A DNA stretch of 64,000 nucleotides, from the IMG/VR virus record IMGVR_UViG_3300024503_000441, positions 83,330 through 147,329 of that record, one strand, 5' to 3'. A model generated the notes under the pieces. The model searched no databases. It saw only the letters and a program-made list of their open reading frames with translations, and was not told the DNA's origin. Both the position numbers and the translations under genes were made by a program. Shown piece after piece: positions 45,206 to 54,472 of this stretch (position 1 is its first letter; each line of letters begins with the position of its first letter). Source of the DNA: a virus.

Positions 45206-45616
45206 ATGATTGACCAACAACTATATCGCCAGCTAAGAGATCAGGGCCAGAACATCCAGCTTGATGCGCCCCCAGAACCCGACCATTCTAAGCCCATGGA
45301 TCGCCGCACGATAGTAGAACAAGTGGGTCCTGTACAGGTCAATGGACAGTGGCATCTACAGTGGCAGACTAGAACTATCACTGCACAAGAACGAGTAAGT
45401 AGGCTCGCAGAAGACACCCTGGCCACACGCAGTCAACGTGACAAGTTCCTTAGAGAAAGTGACGTCTATGTACTACCAGATCGCTGGGCACAGATGACCA
45501 CACAGCAACAGCACTCTTGGACTGCATTCCGTCAGGCCCTGAGAGATCTACCTTCGCAGCCAGGATGGCCCTATGACATCACATGGCCCACACACCCTCG
45601 AGGCACCTACGCATGA
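45206..45616 (+). CDS. Tail assembly chaperone-like protein
   Basis: A 136-residue protein. The C-terminal pattern TRSQRDKFLRESDVYVLPDR ... SWTAFRQALRDLPSQPGW ... WPTHP is characteristic of small tail (fibre) assembly proteins. Located after the collagen-like protein, consistent with helping its folding or attachment. Confidence 0.78.
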   Translation: MIDQQLYRQLRDQGQNIQLDAPPEPDHSKPMDRRTIVEQVGPVQVNGQWHLQWQTRTITAQERVSRLAEDTLATRSQRDKFLRESDVYVLPDRWAQMTTQQQHSWTAFRQALRDLPSQPGWPYDITWPTHPRGTYA

Positions 45617-45855
45617 AAATCAACGAAATCATCAGAGAATCACTAGTAGACGAAGAACCCGCGAGCAGAGACCTTTGCCTAAGCGGTAAGCCAGACTCGG
45701 CCCTAGGTGCTAGCCAACTGGCTTCATGCAAGAGCCAGGGCTATCGTAGCCGTGATGGGGGCAAGAGCCACAAGGTAGGCTCAGAGCGCATCAAGGTCCG
45801 AGGAAAACGTATCAAGGGCAAGAAATACGGCGGCCCCTTACCAGACTGGAGTTGA
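45613..45855 (+). CDS. Putative capsid-targeted small basic protein
   Basis: An 80-residue protein. MKINEIIRE matches the capsid-targeting pattern with an I-x-E cut site at residue 9. The remainder is basic (KVGSERIKVRGKRIKGKKYG), as expected for a DNA-associated internal head protein. ATGA overlap with the previous gene. Confidence 0.72.
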   Translation: MKINEIIRESLVDEEPASRDLCLSGKPDSALGASQLASCKSQGYRSRDGGKSHKVGSERIKVRGKRIKGKKYGGPLPDWS

Positions 45856-45861
45856 CAGATC

Positions 45862-46419
45862 ATGCATCTAGAACTAGGTGATCTACTCATAGCACCCCCA
45901 AAGATGCCCGACCTACGTTTTAAAAAGTCAGTGATCATGCTGACACAGCAACACCAAGGGGGCTGGGCGGGCTTGACCATCAATAAACCCACACCTCATA
46001 CACTGCTAGATCTAGCACGTGAAGTGGATCTTAATCTGCCCGAACGCATGAACTTTCCTCTGTACTGGGGTGGCCCTGTGAACACCACTACAGTTTGGAT
46101 GCTGCACAGTTCAGAGTGGTCCATGATGGAGACCATAGAGATCAACGAGCATTGGTCTATGACCAGCGATGAAAAGATGTTTGCCTGTGTGGCAGATGGT
46201 GACTACCCTCGACACTTTCGTTTTATGTTTGGGCTCTGTGCTTGGGCTCCAGAACAGTTGGAAGCAGAGCTACGTGGTAGCCCACCCTGGCATCACAGCT
46301 CTAGCTGGCTCATAGCTCGTGGTCCCAGCCCTGATTGGCTCTTTGAGCAGGATCCTGCGGATCTATGGTCTAACAGCACTGAGCTCTGTGGGCATCAGGC
46401 TGTGAATGCTTGGCTTTAG
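45862..46419 (+). CDS. YqgE/AlgH-family protein
   Basis: A 185-residue protein of the UPF0301 (AlgH) fold. DLLIAPPKMPDLRFKKSVIM, GGWAGLTINKPT and YWGGPVNTTTVWMLHS are the classic conserved blocks. In bacteria AlgH is a single-domain protein of uncertain regulatory role. Phage copies are common in this group; function unknown. Confidence 0.9.
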   Translation: MHLELGDLLIAPPKMPDLRFKKSVIMLTQQHQGGWAGLTINKPTPHTLLDLAREVDLNLPERMNFPLYWGGPVNTTTVWMLHSSEWSMMETIEINEHWSMTSDEKMFACVADGDYPRHFRFMFGLCAWAPEQLEAELRGSPPWHHSSSWLIARGPSPDWLFEQDPADLWSNSTELCGHQAVNAWL

Positions 46420-46679
46420 TGATCGCTGTTCTTGATAGTATCGAATAAGCGTTCGCGTTGTTCGCGATAACGATGCCAGCTTTCCATCAAGGGCTCTACC
46501 AAGAACCACTTGAAAATCCAAAATAAGAATATGGCCATGGCGCCCAAGTTGCAGTAGAGTCTGACGGGATCTTCAGTGAGCCAGCTGGTGATCAGCAGGC
46601 CCCAACCCACAAAGAAAGTCCACTGCCAAAACTTAAGGCCCTGTATGAGATGCAGGACCCATCCTAGAAATAACTTCAT
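46416..46679 (-). CDS. Membrane protein
   Basis: An 87-residue protein with two TM helices (WTFFVGWGLLITSWL and LGAMAIFLFWIFKWFL) and a basic C-terminal tail. Last gene of the ligase operon. Convergent with the AlgH gene, 4-base overlap. Confidence 0.72.
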   Translation of the reverse strand: MKLFLGWVLHLIQGLKFWQWTFFVGWGLLITSWLTEDPVRLYCNLGAMAIFLFWIFKWFLVEPLMESWHRYREQRERLFDTIKNSDH

Positions 46680-46915
46680 TTTACGCCTTTCAATCCATCC
46701 ATGACCATCTTTTTGGCACGACGGTCCAGTTCAGCTTCTTCAGCACGTAGCATTTCAAAGCCCACCATGTTCATGAACTCCGCCAGCGCAGCCTTGCCTT
46801 CTTCAGTCCAATGACTATAGCCCGAGCCCACTGAGCTGTGATAGTAGTAGGTACGGTTTTTAAGCAGTTCTTGTATGCCACCGTAGGTTAGGTCTTTGAT
46901 AGCCTGTCGATCCAT
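46676..46915 (-). CDS. Small helical hypothetical protein
   Basis: A 79-residue protein starting MDRQAIKDLTYGGIQELLKN. Basic C-terminal helix. The ATG at 46915 is one base after the ligase stop; the longer frame overlaps the ligase. Function unknown, possibly ligase-linked. Confidence 0.72.
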   Translation of the reverse strand: MDRQAIKDLTYGGIQELLKNRTYYYHSSVGSGYSHWTEEGKAALAEFMNMVGFEMLRAEEAELDRRAKKMVMDGLKGVK

Positions 46916-46916
46916 T

Positions 46917-48254
46917 TTAGATTTTTTCACCTTTCGCAAAACCGCGGAATCGAAGGAATCTGGGGAACCGTAGCGAGTATAGGTCTTCACTATCTTGGCT
47001 CCTAGTCGCCGCATCCGCTCGGACTTCAATGACCTGACCCACGATGCTATCGGCTCGAAGCGTGTAGGCTTCCCAAAACTCTTTACGCTGGCTGTCACTG
47101 AATCCACTGCCCACGTTAACTGCGATACTCTTTCCATCATCTACACCTTCACATACTAGGGCACCCAAACGTCCTTGATTACGGCCAGTGCCCTCTTCCA
47201 CAGCCGTGACCGTCAATGTTACTTCGATATAGGGCTTTTGCTTGAGCCAGCTGGTGCTACGTTTGCACTCGTATTTGGCTTCAGGATCCTTGATCATGAT
47301 GCCCTCGTAGCCCTCAGCGATCATCTGTTTGTTAAAGTCCTGGAACTCGATCTTGCCTACGAACTGATCTAGATCCACTTCGATCTGTGGAACGATAGTG
47401 ATACAGCCTGCGTCAGCAAAGATGTTTTCAAAGCCCTTGAGGAAGTTAACACGGCGTCGCTGACCCATGGAGCTCTGACCCTGCTTGAACTCTACCAAAG
47501 GCACGATGTCAAAGAGATGTAGCACAGCATCACCGCTCTGCACATTGTCCTTGCGATGCACTTGCTTCATCAAATCCTGGAATGTTTCGCTCATGACTTC
47601 ACCGTCAAAGACAAAACTACGTCCAAAGTTGTCTAGGTTATCTTCAAAGGCCTTAACGATATGCGGAAAGTTAGCCAACTCTTTACCGTTGCGTGTGTAC
47701 ATGGTAACAGTACGGCTTTCAAAGTCTACTACAGTAAGACAGCGCACACCATCTAGTTTGCGTTGCAGGATCTTCTTGCCTGTGATCTTGCTTTCGTGAT
47801 TGGCTCCGTCGTGTGCCAACATGCACTCAAACACAGGCACACGGTATTGAGTCAACCCCGTGTCCTTGGCCACGGAGTTTACCGTCTTTTCTGAAACACC
47901 ACAGCGCAGGTCTTTGATAAGGATACGTCGATACCAATCGTTCCATTGCTCTTTGGTAGCTACTGACATAGCCAGATTAACAGCATCCCTAGCGGCATGC
48001 CCAGTAAGCCTACGGCGATATAGACTGTCCGCAAGCTCAATAAAGTTAGTCCAAGATAGTCCCTGTCCATCGTCTTCCTCTTTTACGGGCACCTGCTTGA
48101 TGCCAAATGTATGTAGTTTGTCCAAGCACATACGCAGACCTTCGAAGAACTCATCGAGTCCTTCTTGCATGGCCTTGGCTAGGATAGCTTCTTTGGCCAG
48201 TCGTGAGTTGTCTGCTTCTAGTTGCTGGATGATAGTCTGTGGTTGTGTTCTCAT
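46917..48254 (-). CDS. 30: ATP-dependent DNA ligase (T4 gp30 type)
   Basis: A 445-residue ligase. N-terminal helical DNA-binding domain, adenylation motif KLDGVR (Lys166) and later motifs FDGEVMSE and EGIMIKDPEAKYECKRS ... WLKQKP. C-terminal OB domain. Length is close to T4 ligase (487). Seals nicks during replication and recombination. ATGA overlap with the upstream gene. Confidence 0.93.
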   Translation of the reverse strand: MRTQPQTIIQQLEADNSRLAKEAILAKAMQEGLDEFFEGLRMCLDKLHTFGIKQVPVKEEDDGQGLSWTNFIELADSLYRRRLTGHAARDAVNLAMSVATKEQWNDWYRRILIKDLRCGVSEKTVNSVAKDTGLTQYRVPVFECMLAHDGANHESKITGKKILQRKLDGVRCLTVVDFESRTVTMYTRNGKELANFPHIVKAFEDNLDNFGRSFVFDGEVMSETFQDLMKQVHRKDNVQSGDAVLHLFDIVPLVEFKQGQSSMGQRRRVNFLKGFENIFADAGCITIVPQIEVDLDQFVGKIEFQDFNKQMIAEGYEGIMIKDPEAKYECKRSTSWLKQKPYIEVTLTVTAVEEGTGRNQGRLGALVCEGVDDGKSIAVNVGSGFSDSQRKEFWEAYTLRADSIVGQVIEVRADAATRSQDSEDLYSLRFPRFLRFRGFAKGEKI

Positions 48255-48610
48255 ACGATCACGTCTTTCGTAGTTTTACGGTTGCTAAAAACTTGATAAG
48301 AATAGTTTTCACGGACCCAATCTGCGAATCCTTGCGGGTCGCTGTCAGTCCAAATCTTTATTTCATTTAGACCGATATCTGCGGTGCTGGTAAACACATA
48401 GATCTCGTAGTGGCGATGACTATTCATCTGAGCCCGCATCACTAAGTGGCTGAGATTAAAACTTAGAGGCGCTTCGATTTTTTTAGAATACTTGATAGAA
48501 TCAAACAGATGCTTCTTAGCCCAGTTGTCTGGGTGGCTGTCTGTGATTTCCTCGAGAAACTCAACACCGAGGTTGTCCCAGCTGACTAACCAATAGCGGG
48601 TATCTTTCAA
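48251..48610 (-). CDS. Hypothetical protein upstream of ligase
   Basis: A 119-residue protein, alpha/beta (YWLVSWDNLGVEFLEEIT, HRHYEIYVFTSTADIGLNEI). No domain recognised. First gene of the ligase operon behind its own promoter and GGAGCAACC leader. Confidence 0.75.
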   Translation of the reverse strand: MKDTRYWLVSWDNLGVEFLEEITDSHPDNWAKKHLFDSIKYSKKIEAPLSFNLSHLVMRAQMNSHRHYEIYVFTSTADIGLNEIKIWTDSDPQGFADWVRENYSYQVFSNRKTTKDVIV

Positions 48611-48640
48611 GGTTGCTCCTAAAGTGTTAACTATGACAAT

Positions 48641-48669
48641 AGTATAGCACCTTAGAAGCAGTTTGTCAA
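48641..48669 (-). promoter_or_regulatory. sigma70 promoter
   Basis: GGTTGACA, 17 bp, TATACT; the -35 overlaps the stop of the HNH gene. Confidence 0.83.
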
Positions 48670-49184
48670 CCCTCTATGCCCAACCAATCTCGCCAACTTG
48701 GATGAGCGATATGGTAACCCATTTTCTTACGTTTTTCTGCAAGTTCCCAGTAATCTGGCTTGTAGGGTTTGATTTTGGGCTTCATTTTGGTATGCGCAGC
48801 CTTTTCGTAGTTACAGCGTTTGCAGGCCGTAGTACTGTTATCCCAAGTGGTCTTACCACCCAGGCTGATTGGATGCACATGGTCCAAAGTGGCGTTTTCG
48901 CTTTGGCATTGTGTACCGCAGTATTGACAGATATAACGGTCACGCAGGAACACATTACGTTTACTCAAACGCACATAGTTTTTAGTCTTCTGATACTCTT
49001 TGAGCATCATGACCGCAGGGACGCGGGTCTCCCAACGAGCAGAACGAACGATCCAATCGTCGTACCAACTCATCACACGGACCTTGTCCAGGACTAGATA
49101 TCTGATCGCTTCTTGCCAATCTACAGTGCTAAGTGGTAGCAGGCTGACTGGCTGAGCGTCGGCATTTAATAGAAGTGTTGTCAT
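48666..49184 (-). CDS. HNH endonuclease
   Basis: A 172-residue nuclease. CQYCG ... LDHVHPISLGGKTTWDN ... ACKRCN gives a zinc-bound HNH core (DHVHP, W-DN). The N-terminal 80 residues resemble the common phage HNH proteins with LLNADAQPVSLLPLSTVDWQ. Could be a packaging, homing or host-DNA nuclease; free-standing, not inside another gene. Confidence 0.9.
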   Translation of the reverse strand: MTTLLLNADAQPVSLLPLSTVDWQEAIRYLVLDKVRVMSWYDDWIVRSARWETRVPAVMMLKEYQKTKNYVRLSKRNVFLRDRYICQYCGTQCQSENATLDHVHPISLGGKTTWDNSTTACKRCNYEKAAHTKMKPKIKPYKPDYWELAEKRKKMGYHIAHPSWRDWLGIEG

Positions 49185-49201
49185 GATTTGCTACTTTTGA
49201 G

Positions 49202-49248
49202 TATTTAACTACAAGATTCATTATATACTCATATATTGCTGAAAACAA
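49202..49248 (-). promoter_or_regulatory. Promoter region of the HNH gene
   Basis: Minus strand TTGTTT, 17 bp, TATAAT (49220-49248), plus a late motif TTAAATA (49202-49208) 17 bases before the ATG. Confidence 0.5.
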
Positions 49249-49271
49249 GAGCCTTTTGAGATAAAATATAG

Positions 49272-49300
49272 TTGACGTGTCCAAGTTGCCACATTATACT
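49272..49300 (+). promoter_or_regulatory. sigma70 promoter of clpP
   Basis: TTGACG, 17 bp, TATACT; a 29-base leader with AAAGGAAAG follows. Confidence 0.8.
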
Positions 49301-49329
49301 AATACAACTTACAACAAAAAGGAAAGACT

Positions 49330-49920
49330 ATGAGTTTGATTCCAATGGTTATCGAAACTACCAGCAAGGGTGAGCGTGCCTACGATATCTACAGTCGCTT
49401 GCTCAAAGAACGGATCATCATGTTGAATGGTCCTGTAGAAGATAACATGGCTAATACTATCGTAGCACAGTTGCTATTCTTAGAAAGTGAAAATCCTGAT
49501 CAAGACATCAGTTTGTTTATTAACAGTCCTGGCGGTGTTATCACAGCAGGTATGGCTATCTATGATACCATGCAGTTTATTAAGCCAGACGTAGCAACCT
49601 ATGTAATGGGTCAAGCCTGCTCAATGGGCAGTTTCCTTGCACAGGCAGGAGCCAAAGGTAAAAGGTTTATGTTGCCCTATGCACGTCATATGATCCACCA
49701 ACCATCGGGAGGTGCTCGTGGTATGCAGAGCGATATCGAAATCCAATACAAAGAGATCACTAAGATGAAAACTATCTTAACTGAGCTCTATGTCAAGCAC
49801 AATACTGCGGGCAAGACCTATCAAGACTTTGAACGTGACATGGATCGTGATACGTTTATGTCAGCAGAAGAAGCCAAGGCCTATGGTCTAGTAGATCAAA
49901 TCATCGATCGGAGACCATAA
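49330..49920 (+). CDS. clpP: ClpP-type serine protease
   Basis: A 196-residue protease subunit. Catalytic triad: Ser98 in [10 protein letters not shown], His123 in [10 protein letters not shown], and an Asp in the [15 protein letters not shown] segment (about 170-174). Length equals bacterial ClpP. It forms 14-mers that work with ClpA/ClpX. No ClpX is seen nearby, so it may use the host unfoldase to redirect proteolysis, or process virion proteins. TAATG overlap with the cupin gene. Confidence 0.95.
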   Translation: MSLIPMVIETTSKGERAYDIYSRLLKERIIMLNGPVEDNMANTIVAQLLFLESENPDQDISLFINSPGGVITAGMAIYDTMQFIKPDVATYVMGQACSMGSFLAQAGAKGKRFMLPYARHMIHQPSGGARGMQSDIEIQYKEITKMKTILTELYVKHNTAGKTYQDFERDMDRDTFMSAEEAKAYGLVDQIIDRRP

Positions 49921-50312
49921 TGGATCTAGGAAGAATAGAAAGAGGTTGGGGATTTGAAATCCTTTGGTGCAACAATGAAAAGTATAGCGGCAAGCTCTTA
50001 GTCTTTGAACGTGCAGGCGCTAAGACTAGCATGGTCTATCACAGCGAACGTAGAAAGAGCTGGTTCATTAATGAAGGCACATTTAAACTAAACTTTGTTG
50101 ATACCAAGACTGGCGAACATAGAGAGATAGAACTTCAGACAGGCAGTGCCTTTGAAGTAGCGCCTTTGAGTCCACATCAACTAACTTGCCTTAGCGATAG
50201 CGGCATTATCTTTGAAGTGGGAACCACTGAAAACGGAGAGGATCGTTATCGTATTAGTCCCGGTGACTCTCAAACACGGCAACCAGCGCAGTTACCAGAT
50301 CCTCAATCATAG
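49920..50312 (+). CDS. Cupin protein (mannose-6-phosphate isomerase type II-like)
   Basis: A 130-residue cupin. [39 protein letters not shown] and [15 protein letters not shown] match the cupin metal and substrate strands. Similar to the C-terminal domain of the 7461 fusion protein. Probably a sugar phosphate isomerase-type enzyme for surface glycans. 3' end overlaps the convergent ALA synthase gene by 59 bases. Confidence 0.78.
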   Translation: MDLGRIERGWGFEILWCNNEKYSGKLLVFERAGAKTSMVYHSERRKSWFINEGTFKLNFVDTKTGEHREIELQTGSAFEVAPLSPHQLTCLSDSGIIFEVGTTENGEDRYRISPGDSQTRQPAQLPDPQS

Positions 50313-51459
50313 AATCATTATGGAATGGTGTAGGTGCAAAGCGTAAACGCTCTGTGCCTACGTCCACAGTAGGATAGTTGATTGGCTGCACATAGATATT
50401 GTGTTCTGCTAACAGCATATCACTCATTGACTTACACTTCTTAGCATCACCTACAAGCACAGGAACGATGTGAGTAGTAGAGCATTCCATAACAGGAATA
50501 CCTGCTACCTTTAGTCTGTGTTTGAGTTTACGAGCACGTTCTTGATGTTTCTCTCGTATCTCATTATGATCCTTGAGATACTTCACAGCAGCTAGGGCAC
50601 CTGCACAGGCCACAGGACTCATGCTGGTAGTAAAGATGAATCCAGCTGCCACTGAACGTATGGCATCGATGACGTCACTATCGGCAGCAATATAGCCGCC
50701 TTGGACTCCATAGGCTTTGCCTAGTGTACCATTGATTATATCAATCCTAGACTCCAATCCTAGTTCTTCTACTTTACCGCCACCGTGGGCGCCATAGAGT
50801 CCTACCGCGTGTACTTCATCAATATAGGTCATGGCATGATACTTGTCTGCGAGATCGCAGATCTCTTTGATCTTGCCTACATCACCATCCATAGAATAAA
50901 CTGACTCAAATACGATACAAGGAACATGACCAGTTAACTGGGCGTTGACTAGTTTATCTTCTAGGTCAGCCATGTCATTGTGCTTGAATACCTGTTTAGA
51001 TGCCTTGCTGTGACTGATACCAACGATGATCGAGTTGTGATTATTCTCATCGCTGATGTATTGTATGTTAGGAATGATCTTAGCTAGTGCGATAAGAGTC
51101 CATTCGTTGGCCACATATGCACTGCTGAACAACAGTGCTCGCGCCTTATTGTGTAGTAGTGCTAGCTCGTGTTCTAGAGCTACGTGATAGTGGCTGGTAC
51201 CGCCGATGTTGCGTGTACCGCCCGAACCTGATCCTGTATGATCTAAGGCTGTGTGCATAGCGTCTAAGACAACTTTGTGCTGACCCATGCCAAGGTAATC
51301 GTTGGAGCACCAGTTTACGATGTTCTTGATATTGTAAGGACCATACCATAATGCTGTGGGAAACTTGCCTCGCTCACGCACGATGTCGTTAAAAACACGA
51401 TATTTTCCGTTTTCTTTTAGTCCTGCAAGCAGTTCTGTAAAGGGTTTTTTATCTATCAT
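50254..51459 (-). CDS. hemA: 5-Aminolevulinate synthase (Shemin pathway)
   Basis: A 401-residue PLP enzyme that condenses glycine and succinyl-CoA, the first step of tetrapyrrole synthesis in alpha-proteobacteria and mitochondria. Motifs: WCSNDYLGM (50-58), [22 protein letters not shown] (214-223, PLP-binding Asp/His) and [10 protein letters not shown] with the Schiff-base Lys248. Length equals bacterial ALAS. The related AONS/KBL enzymes lack the GTRNIGGT block, so ALAS is preferred. Probably boosts heme or porphyrin supply in the infected cell. Confidence 0.9.
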   Translation of the reverse strand: MIDKKPFTELLAGLKENGKYRVFNDIVRERGKFPTALWYGPYNIKNIVNWCSNDYLGMGQHKVVLDAMHTALDHTGSGSGGTRNIGGTSHYHVALEHELALLHNKARALLFSSAYVANEWTLIALAKIIPNIQYISDENNHNSIIVGISHSKASKQVFKHNDMADLEDKLVNAQLTGHVPCIVFESVYSMDGDVGKIKEICDLADKYHAMTYIDEVHAVGLYGAHGGGKVEELGLESRIDIINGTLGKAYGVQGGYIAADSDVIDAIRSVAAGFIFTTSMSPVACAGALAAVKYLKDHNEIREKHQERARKLKHRLKVAGIPVMECSTTHIVPVLVGDAKKCKSMSDMLLAEHNIYVQPINYPTVDVGTERLRFAPTPFHNDSMIEDLVTALVAVFESHRD

Positions 51460-51475
51460 CCTGCACCTTTCTACG

Positions 51476-51482
51476 CTAAATA
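51476..51482 (+). promoter_or_regulatory. Late promoter CTAAATA, 7 bases before ATG
   Basis: CTAAATA followed by TTGTACT and the ATG at 51490. Start of the late gene run 51490-58756. Confidence 0.6.
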
Positions 51483-51489
51483 TTGTACT

Positions 51490-51714
51490 ATGGATATTAT
51501 TAAAATCGATGTACCTTTATTTATTCGCTTGTTAGAACTGGCTCGCGAAGATATCAAAGACGACCGCGACATACACGATGTTGCTGAAATCGTTATCAAG
51601 CTATCGCAGCACAGTCCAGTGACTATGGAAGATTATCCTGCGATCTTAAAGTTCATGAACAGCATCGATCAAGCTGATGAAGTTAGTGATATTAAAAAGT
51701 TGAGTGGACTATGA
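51490..51714 (+). CDS. Small hypothetical late protein
   Basis: A 74-residue helical, acidic protein ([20 protein letters not shown]). First gene of the late run, ATGA overlap with the next. Function unknown. Confidence 0.75.
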   Translation: MDIIKIDVPLFIRLLELAREDIKDDRDIHDVAEIVIKLSQHSPVTMEDYPAILKFMNSIDQADEVSDIKKLSGL

Positions 51715-52028
51715 GAGCAACAGAAATAATCAGAGATCTATTAGATCTTATAGACAACATTGATGCAGGCGTGGAAGTTGAAAAACCACAAGCCATTTCT
51801 GCGGATGTAGCTATCGCAGGTCAGCCTGCAGACATCAACCATTTCAAACAGATCATCGATCTTGTTCAAGAACCAGAAGTAGATCCTACATTTGCCAACG
51901 AACCTAATGAACAGTATGCTTCAATAGATGCGGTGACAACAAACGCAGGCGGAGGAGTCAATGGTCCTAAACAGGCAGCTGATCTCCGTGGCAACAGTTT
52001 TAGAATATATCCCGGGGAGAGAAACTGA
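51711..52028 (+). CDS. Hypothetical late protein
   Basis: A 105-residue protein. N-terminus [20 protein letters not shown] resembles the targeting-like N-termini in this region but has Asp instead of Glu at the usual cut site. The C-terminal part is Gly/Asn-rich (AVTTNAGGGVNGPKQAADLR). Coupled to the PA14 gene by TGATG. Confidence 0.72.
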   Translation: MRATEIIRDLLDLIDNIDAGVEVEKPQAISADVAIAGQPADINHFKQIIDLVQEPEVDPTFANEPNEQYASIDAVTTNAGGGVNGPKQAADLRGNSFRIYPGERN

Positions 52029-52720
52029 TGTCAGCAAATGGTATTTCAACCCTATCAACAAAAGAACTACGCCAAAAGGCCAAACTTGATCTAGCAGCAT
52101 CAGATCGAGCAGCAGATGGCAATCTTAGATCTGAATATGATATTTCTCAGTTACCTACAAGATATGTCAACAATGACATTTTGAATAATGAAAATCCAGG
52201 AGGACTTGTACAAGGTCGTCCTTGGATTACAGGATCAGGAAAGTTATACTACGACGGTTTGTGGCATGACAAGTATGCAGGATACTTTAATGACGATCCT
52301 AATTTTTTTATAATGAACTCACCGAGTGTATTTGGTTATCCAAGTGCCATATCTATCGCAGATTCAAATATTCCAGTTTCTACTAGTGTAGAATGGAGAG
52401 GATTCTTCGTACCGCCAAAGACTGATACCTATACATTTTATACAAATAGCGATGACGCCAGTTATCTATGGATCGGCGATACAGCAGTATCTGGTTTCAC
52501 TACTGCTAATGCTCTAGTTAACAACGGTGGCCTACATGGTAATCAAGATGCATCTGGGTCGATACAGTTAACAGAAGGTGCTTATTATCCAATAAGAATA
52601 CAATGCGGAAACAATCAGGTAACTGGATCGTGTTTTGTGTCTTGGTCTAACTCTACACAGGAAAGAACAGGAACCTTCACTGGACTGGTGTTCTACAAAA
52701 CAATCGTAAACGGATTCTGA
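52028..52720 (+). CDS. Virion protein with PA14/GLEYA-like domain
   Basis: A 230-residue protein. SVEWRGFFVPPKTDTYTFYT followed by NSDDASYLWIGDTA is a clear PA14/GLEYA signature, a carbohydrate-binding beta sandwich. In tail or head fibres it probably binds cell-surface sugars. N-terminal 60 residues likely anchor it to the virion. Confidence 0.83.
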   Translation: MSANGISTLSTKELRQKAKLDLAASDRAADGNLRSEYDISQLPTRYVNNDILNNENPGGLVQGRPWITGSGKLYYDGLWHDKYAGYFNDDPNFFIMNSPSVFGYPSAISIADSNIPVSTSVEWRGFFVPPKTDTYTFYTNSDDASYLWIGDTAVSGFTTANALVNNGGLHGNQDASGSIQLTEGAYYPIRIQCGNNQVTGSCFVSWSNSTQERTGTFTGLVFYKTIVNGF

Positions 52721-52723
52721 TAG

Positions 52724-54061
52724 ATGTCTCAAGACCAGCCAGAGAATACCACAGGGTATAATCATCCTAGAGAACCTAATCTAAATGACCTGCATAAGGC
52801 CATGGAGTATAATGCTCTAGGTCAGCCTGTTCTAAGAACTACACTCAAGGTAGGACAGTCAGACGCATTTGGTCGCATACGTATGAGTAGTCCCTTTACT
52901 CTAGGTGACTACAAACACTTGTACGGATTAGATCCTAACTTTATCGACAAAGTATTCAACGGTGGTTCAGTGGCGTTCCAATCAAACAAAGCCTGCGCTA
53001 GATTGACAACTACTAACAACTCCGCTAGTCGTGTTGTTCATCAGACTAAGTTCTATCATCACTATATGCCAGGTAAGAGCCAGCAGATACTTTCAAGTTT
53101 TGTATTCTATTCCGCAACAGCCAATGTAACCAAACGCACAGGATACTTTGATGACAACAACGGTATCTTCTTTGAACAAGCAGGCGACGGAACACTCAGT
53201 TGGGTTATAAGAACTTATACATCTGGTACTCCTGTAGAAAATCGTGTAACACAGGCCAACTGGAATATTGATCGGTGCAACGGCCAGGGTGGCAGTCTAT
53301 TCAGCATAGATATTACTAAAACACAACTAATCTTTATTGAGTTTCAATGGTTAGGAGTAGGGGCTGTCACAGTAGGTTTTGTACATGAAGGTGCCTACAT
53401 ACCTTGCCATATATTCTTTCACTCAAACAACTTGACCACAGTATATATGAGCTCACCAAACTTGCCTGTACGCTGTGAGATCTTAAACACAGGTACCACA
53501 GCAGGTGCATACTTTGATCAGATATGTTCTACTGTGGTATCAGAAGGAGGCTATGTTGAAGCAGGACAAGATTGGGCTGTAAACAGTCCTGCGTCAAGAG
53601 CACTGGCCGCAGGCGCAACATTGCCAGTGTTGGCTATTAGATTAAAGACAGCATTCAATACCTATGCTAATCGTATGATCGTGCGTATGGGTAGTGTCAA
53701 TGTGTTTGGCACACAGGAAAACATGGAATGGAAGTTGATCAAACTTACAGGGATAAGCCAACTAACTACCGGTACCAGTTGGGTTCCAGTTAACGATGGT
53801 AGTGGTGTAGAATACAACGCAGGTGCTACGGCATTTACTGGTGGTGAGATGATCGATGGTGGATATCTAGCAGCTACCACACAAGGTAGTCAAAAGTCAG
53901 CAGGTGCTCCGCCCAGTGATCTACCGAGCTCAGCTAAAAAGAACTACATCGTTCAAAACTATGACAGCACAGACAGTGAAATATACGTAGTAGCAGTAAC
54001 AAATATAGGTGACACTGCTGGCACTGTTCGAGTCAGCACACAGTGGCGGGAGATCTACTAA
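52724..54061 (+). CDS. Large virion structural protein
   Basis: A 445-residue beta-rich protein with many Thr, Asn and Gly residues (KFYHHYMPGKSQQILSSFVF, VFYSATANVTKRTGYFDDNN). The style resembles tail or capsid-decoration proteins of marine T4-like phages. No specific T4 equivalent can be named. Coupled to the next gene by TAATG. Confidence 0.75.
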   Translation: MSQDQPENTTGYNHPREPNLNDLHKAMEYNALGQPVLRTTLKVGQSDAFGRIRMSSPFTLGDYKHLYGLDPNFIDKVFNGGSVAFQSNKACARLTTTNNSASRVVHQTKFYHHYMPGKSQQILSSFVFYSATANVTKRTGYFDDNNGIFFEQAGDGTLSWVIRTYTSGTPVENRVTQANWNIDRCNGQGGSLFSIDITKTQLIFIEFQWLGVGAVTVGFVHEGAYIPCHIFFHSNNLTTVYMSSPNLPVRCEILNTGTTAGAYFDQICSTVVSEGGYVEAGQDWAVNSPASRALAAGATLPVLAIRLKTAFNTYANRMIVRMGSVNVFGTQENMEWKLIKLTGISQLTTGTSWVPVNDGSGVEYNAGATAFTGGEMIDGGYLAATTQGSQKSAGAPPSDLPSSAKKNYIVQNYDSTDSEIYVVAVTNIGDTAGTVRVSTQWREIY

Positions 54062-54462
54062 TGTATCGTAAGTATATCAACATTGTAGAAGCTGCCAACA
54101 AGGGCTGTCCTATCGCTACCTACGACCTAGAAGTTAATGTTAAGAATAGACAAACTGCTATAGACAAACATCACTACGGTCCTGCCAATCCAGACGAACC
54201 GGGCGGATACTGGAAAGATGCAGCCAAGCAATGGGACATAGATGAAAAGACTGCTAAGACTATGACCTGCGGTAACTGTGCGGCATTTAACATTACAAAT
54301 GCTATGTACAAGTGCATACATGATGGCATGGGTAAAGAAGCCTACGAAGCAGAAAAGACTCGTGAAGCAGCAGATTTGGGCTACTGTAATCTGCTACATT
54401 TCAAATGCGCAGGGTCACGTAGCTGCGAACTTTGGATCACTGGCGGGCCAATAGTCAAGTAA
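54061..54462 (+). CDS. Cys-rich putative metal-binding late protein
   Basis: A 133-residue protein. N-terminus MYRKYINIVEAANKG carries a targeting-like I-x-E site. A cluster TCGNCAAFNI ... YKCI ... GYCNLLHFKCAGSRSCELW contains C-x2-C and four further Cys, consistent with an Fe-S cluster (HiPIP-like) or zinc. The start at 54061 overlaps the previous stop. Unusual for a virion gene. Confidence 0.78.
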   Translation: MYRKYINIVEAANKGCPIATYDLEVNVKNRQTAIDKHHYGPANPDEPGGYWKDAAKQWDIDEKTAKTMTCGNCAAFNITNAMYKCIHDGMGKEAYEAEKTREAADLGYCNLLHFKCAGSRSCELWITGGPIVK

Positions 54463-54472
54463 GGAGCGAATC

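Noticed and set aside
45852-45857. TTGACA near 45.85 kb as a promoter
   Set aside because: The ATG of the next gene follows after 6 bases, so no -10 box is possible; it is just the stop codon context.
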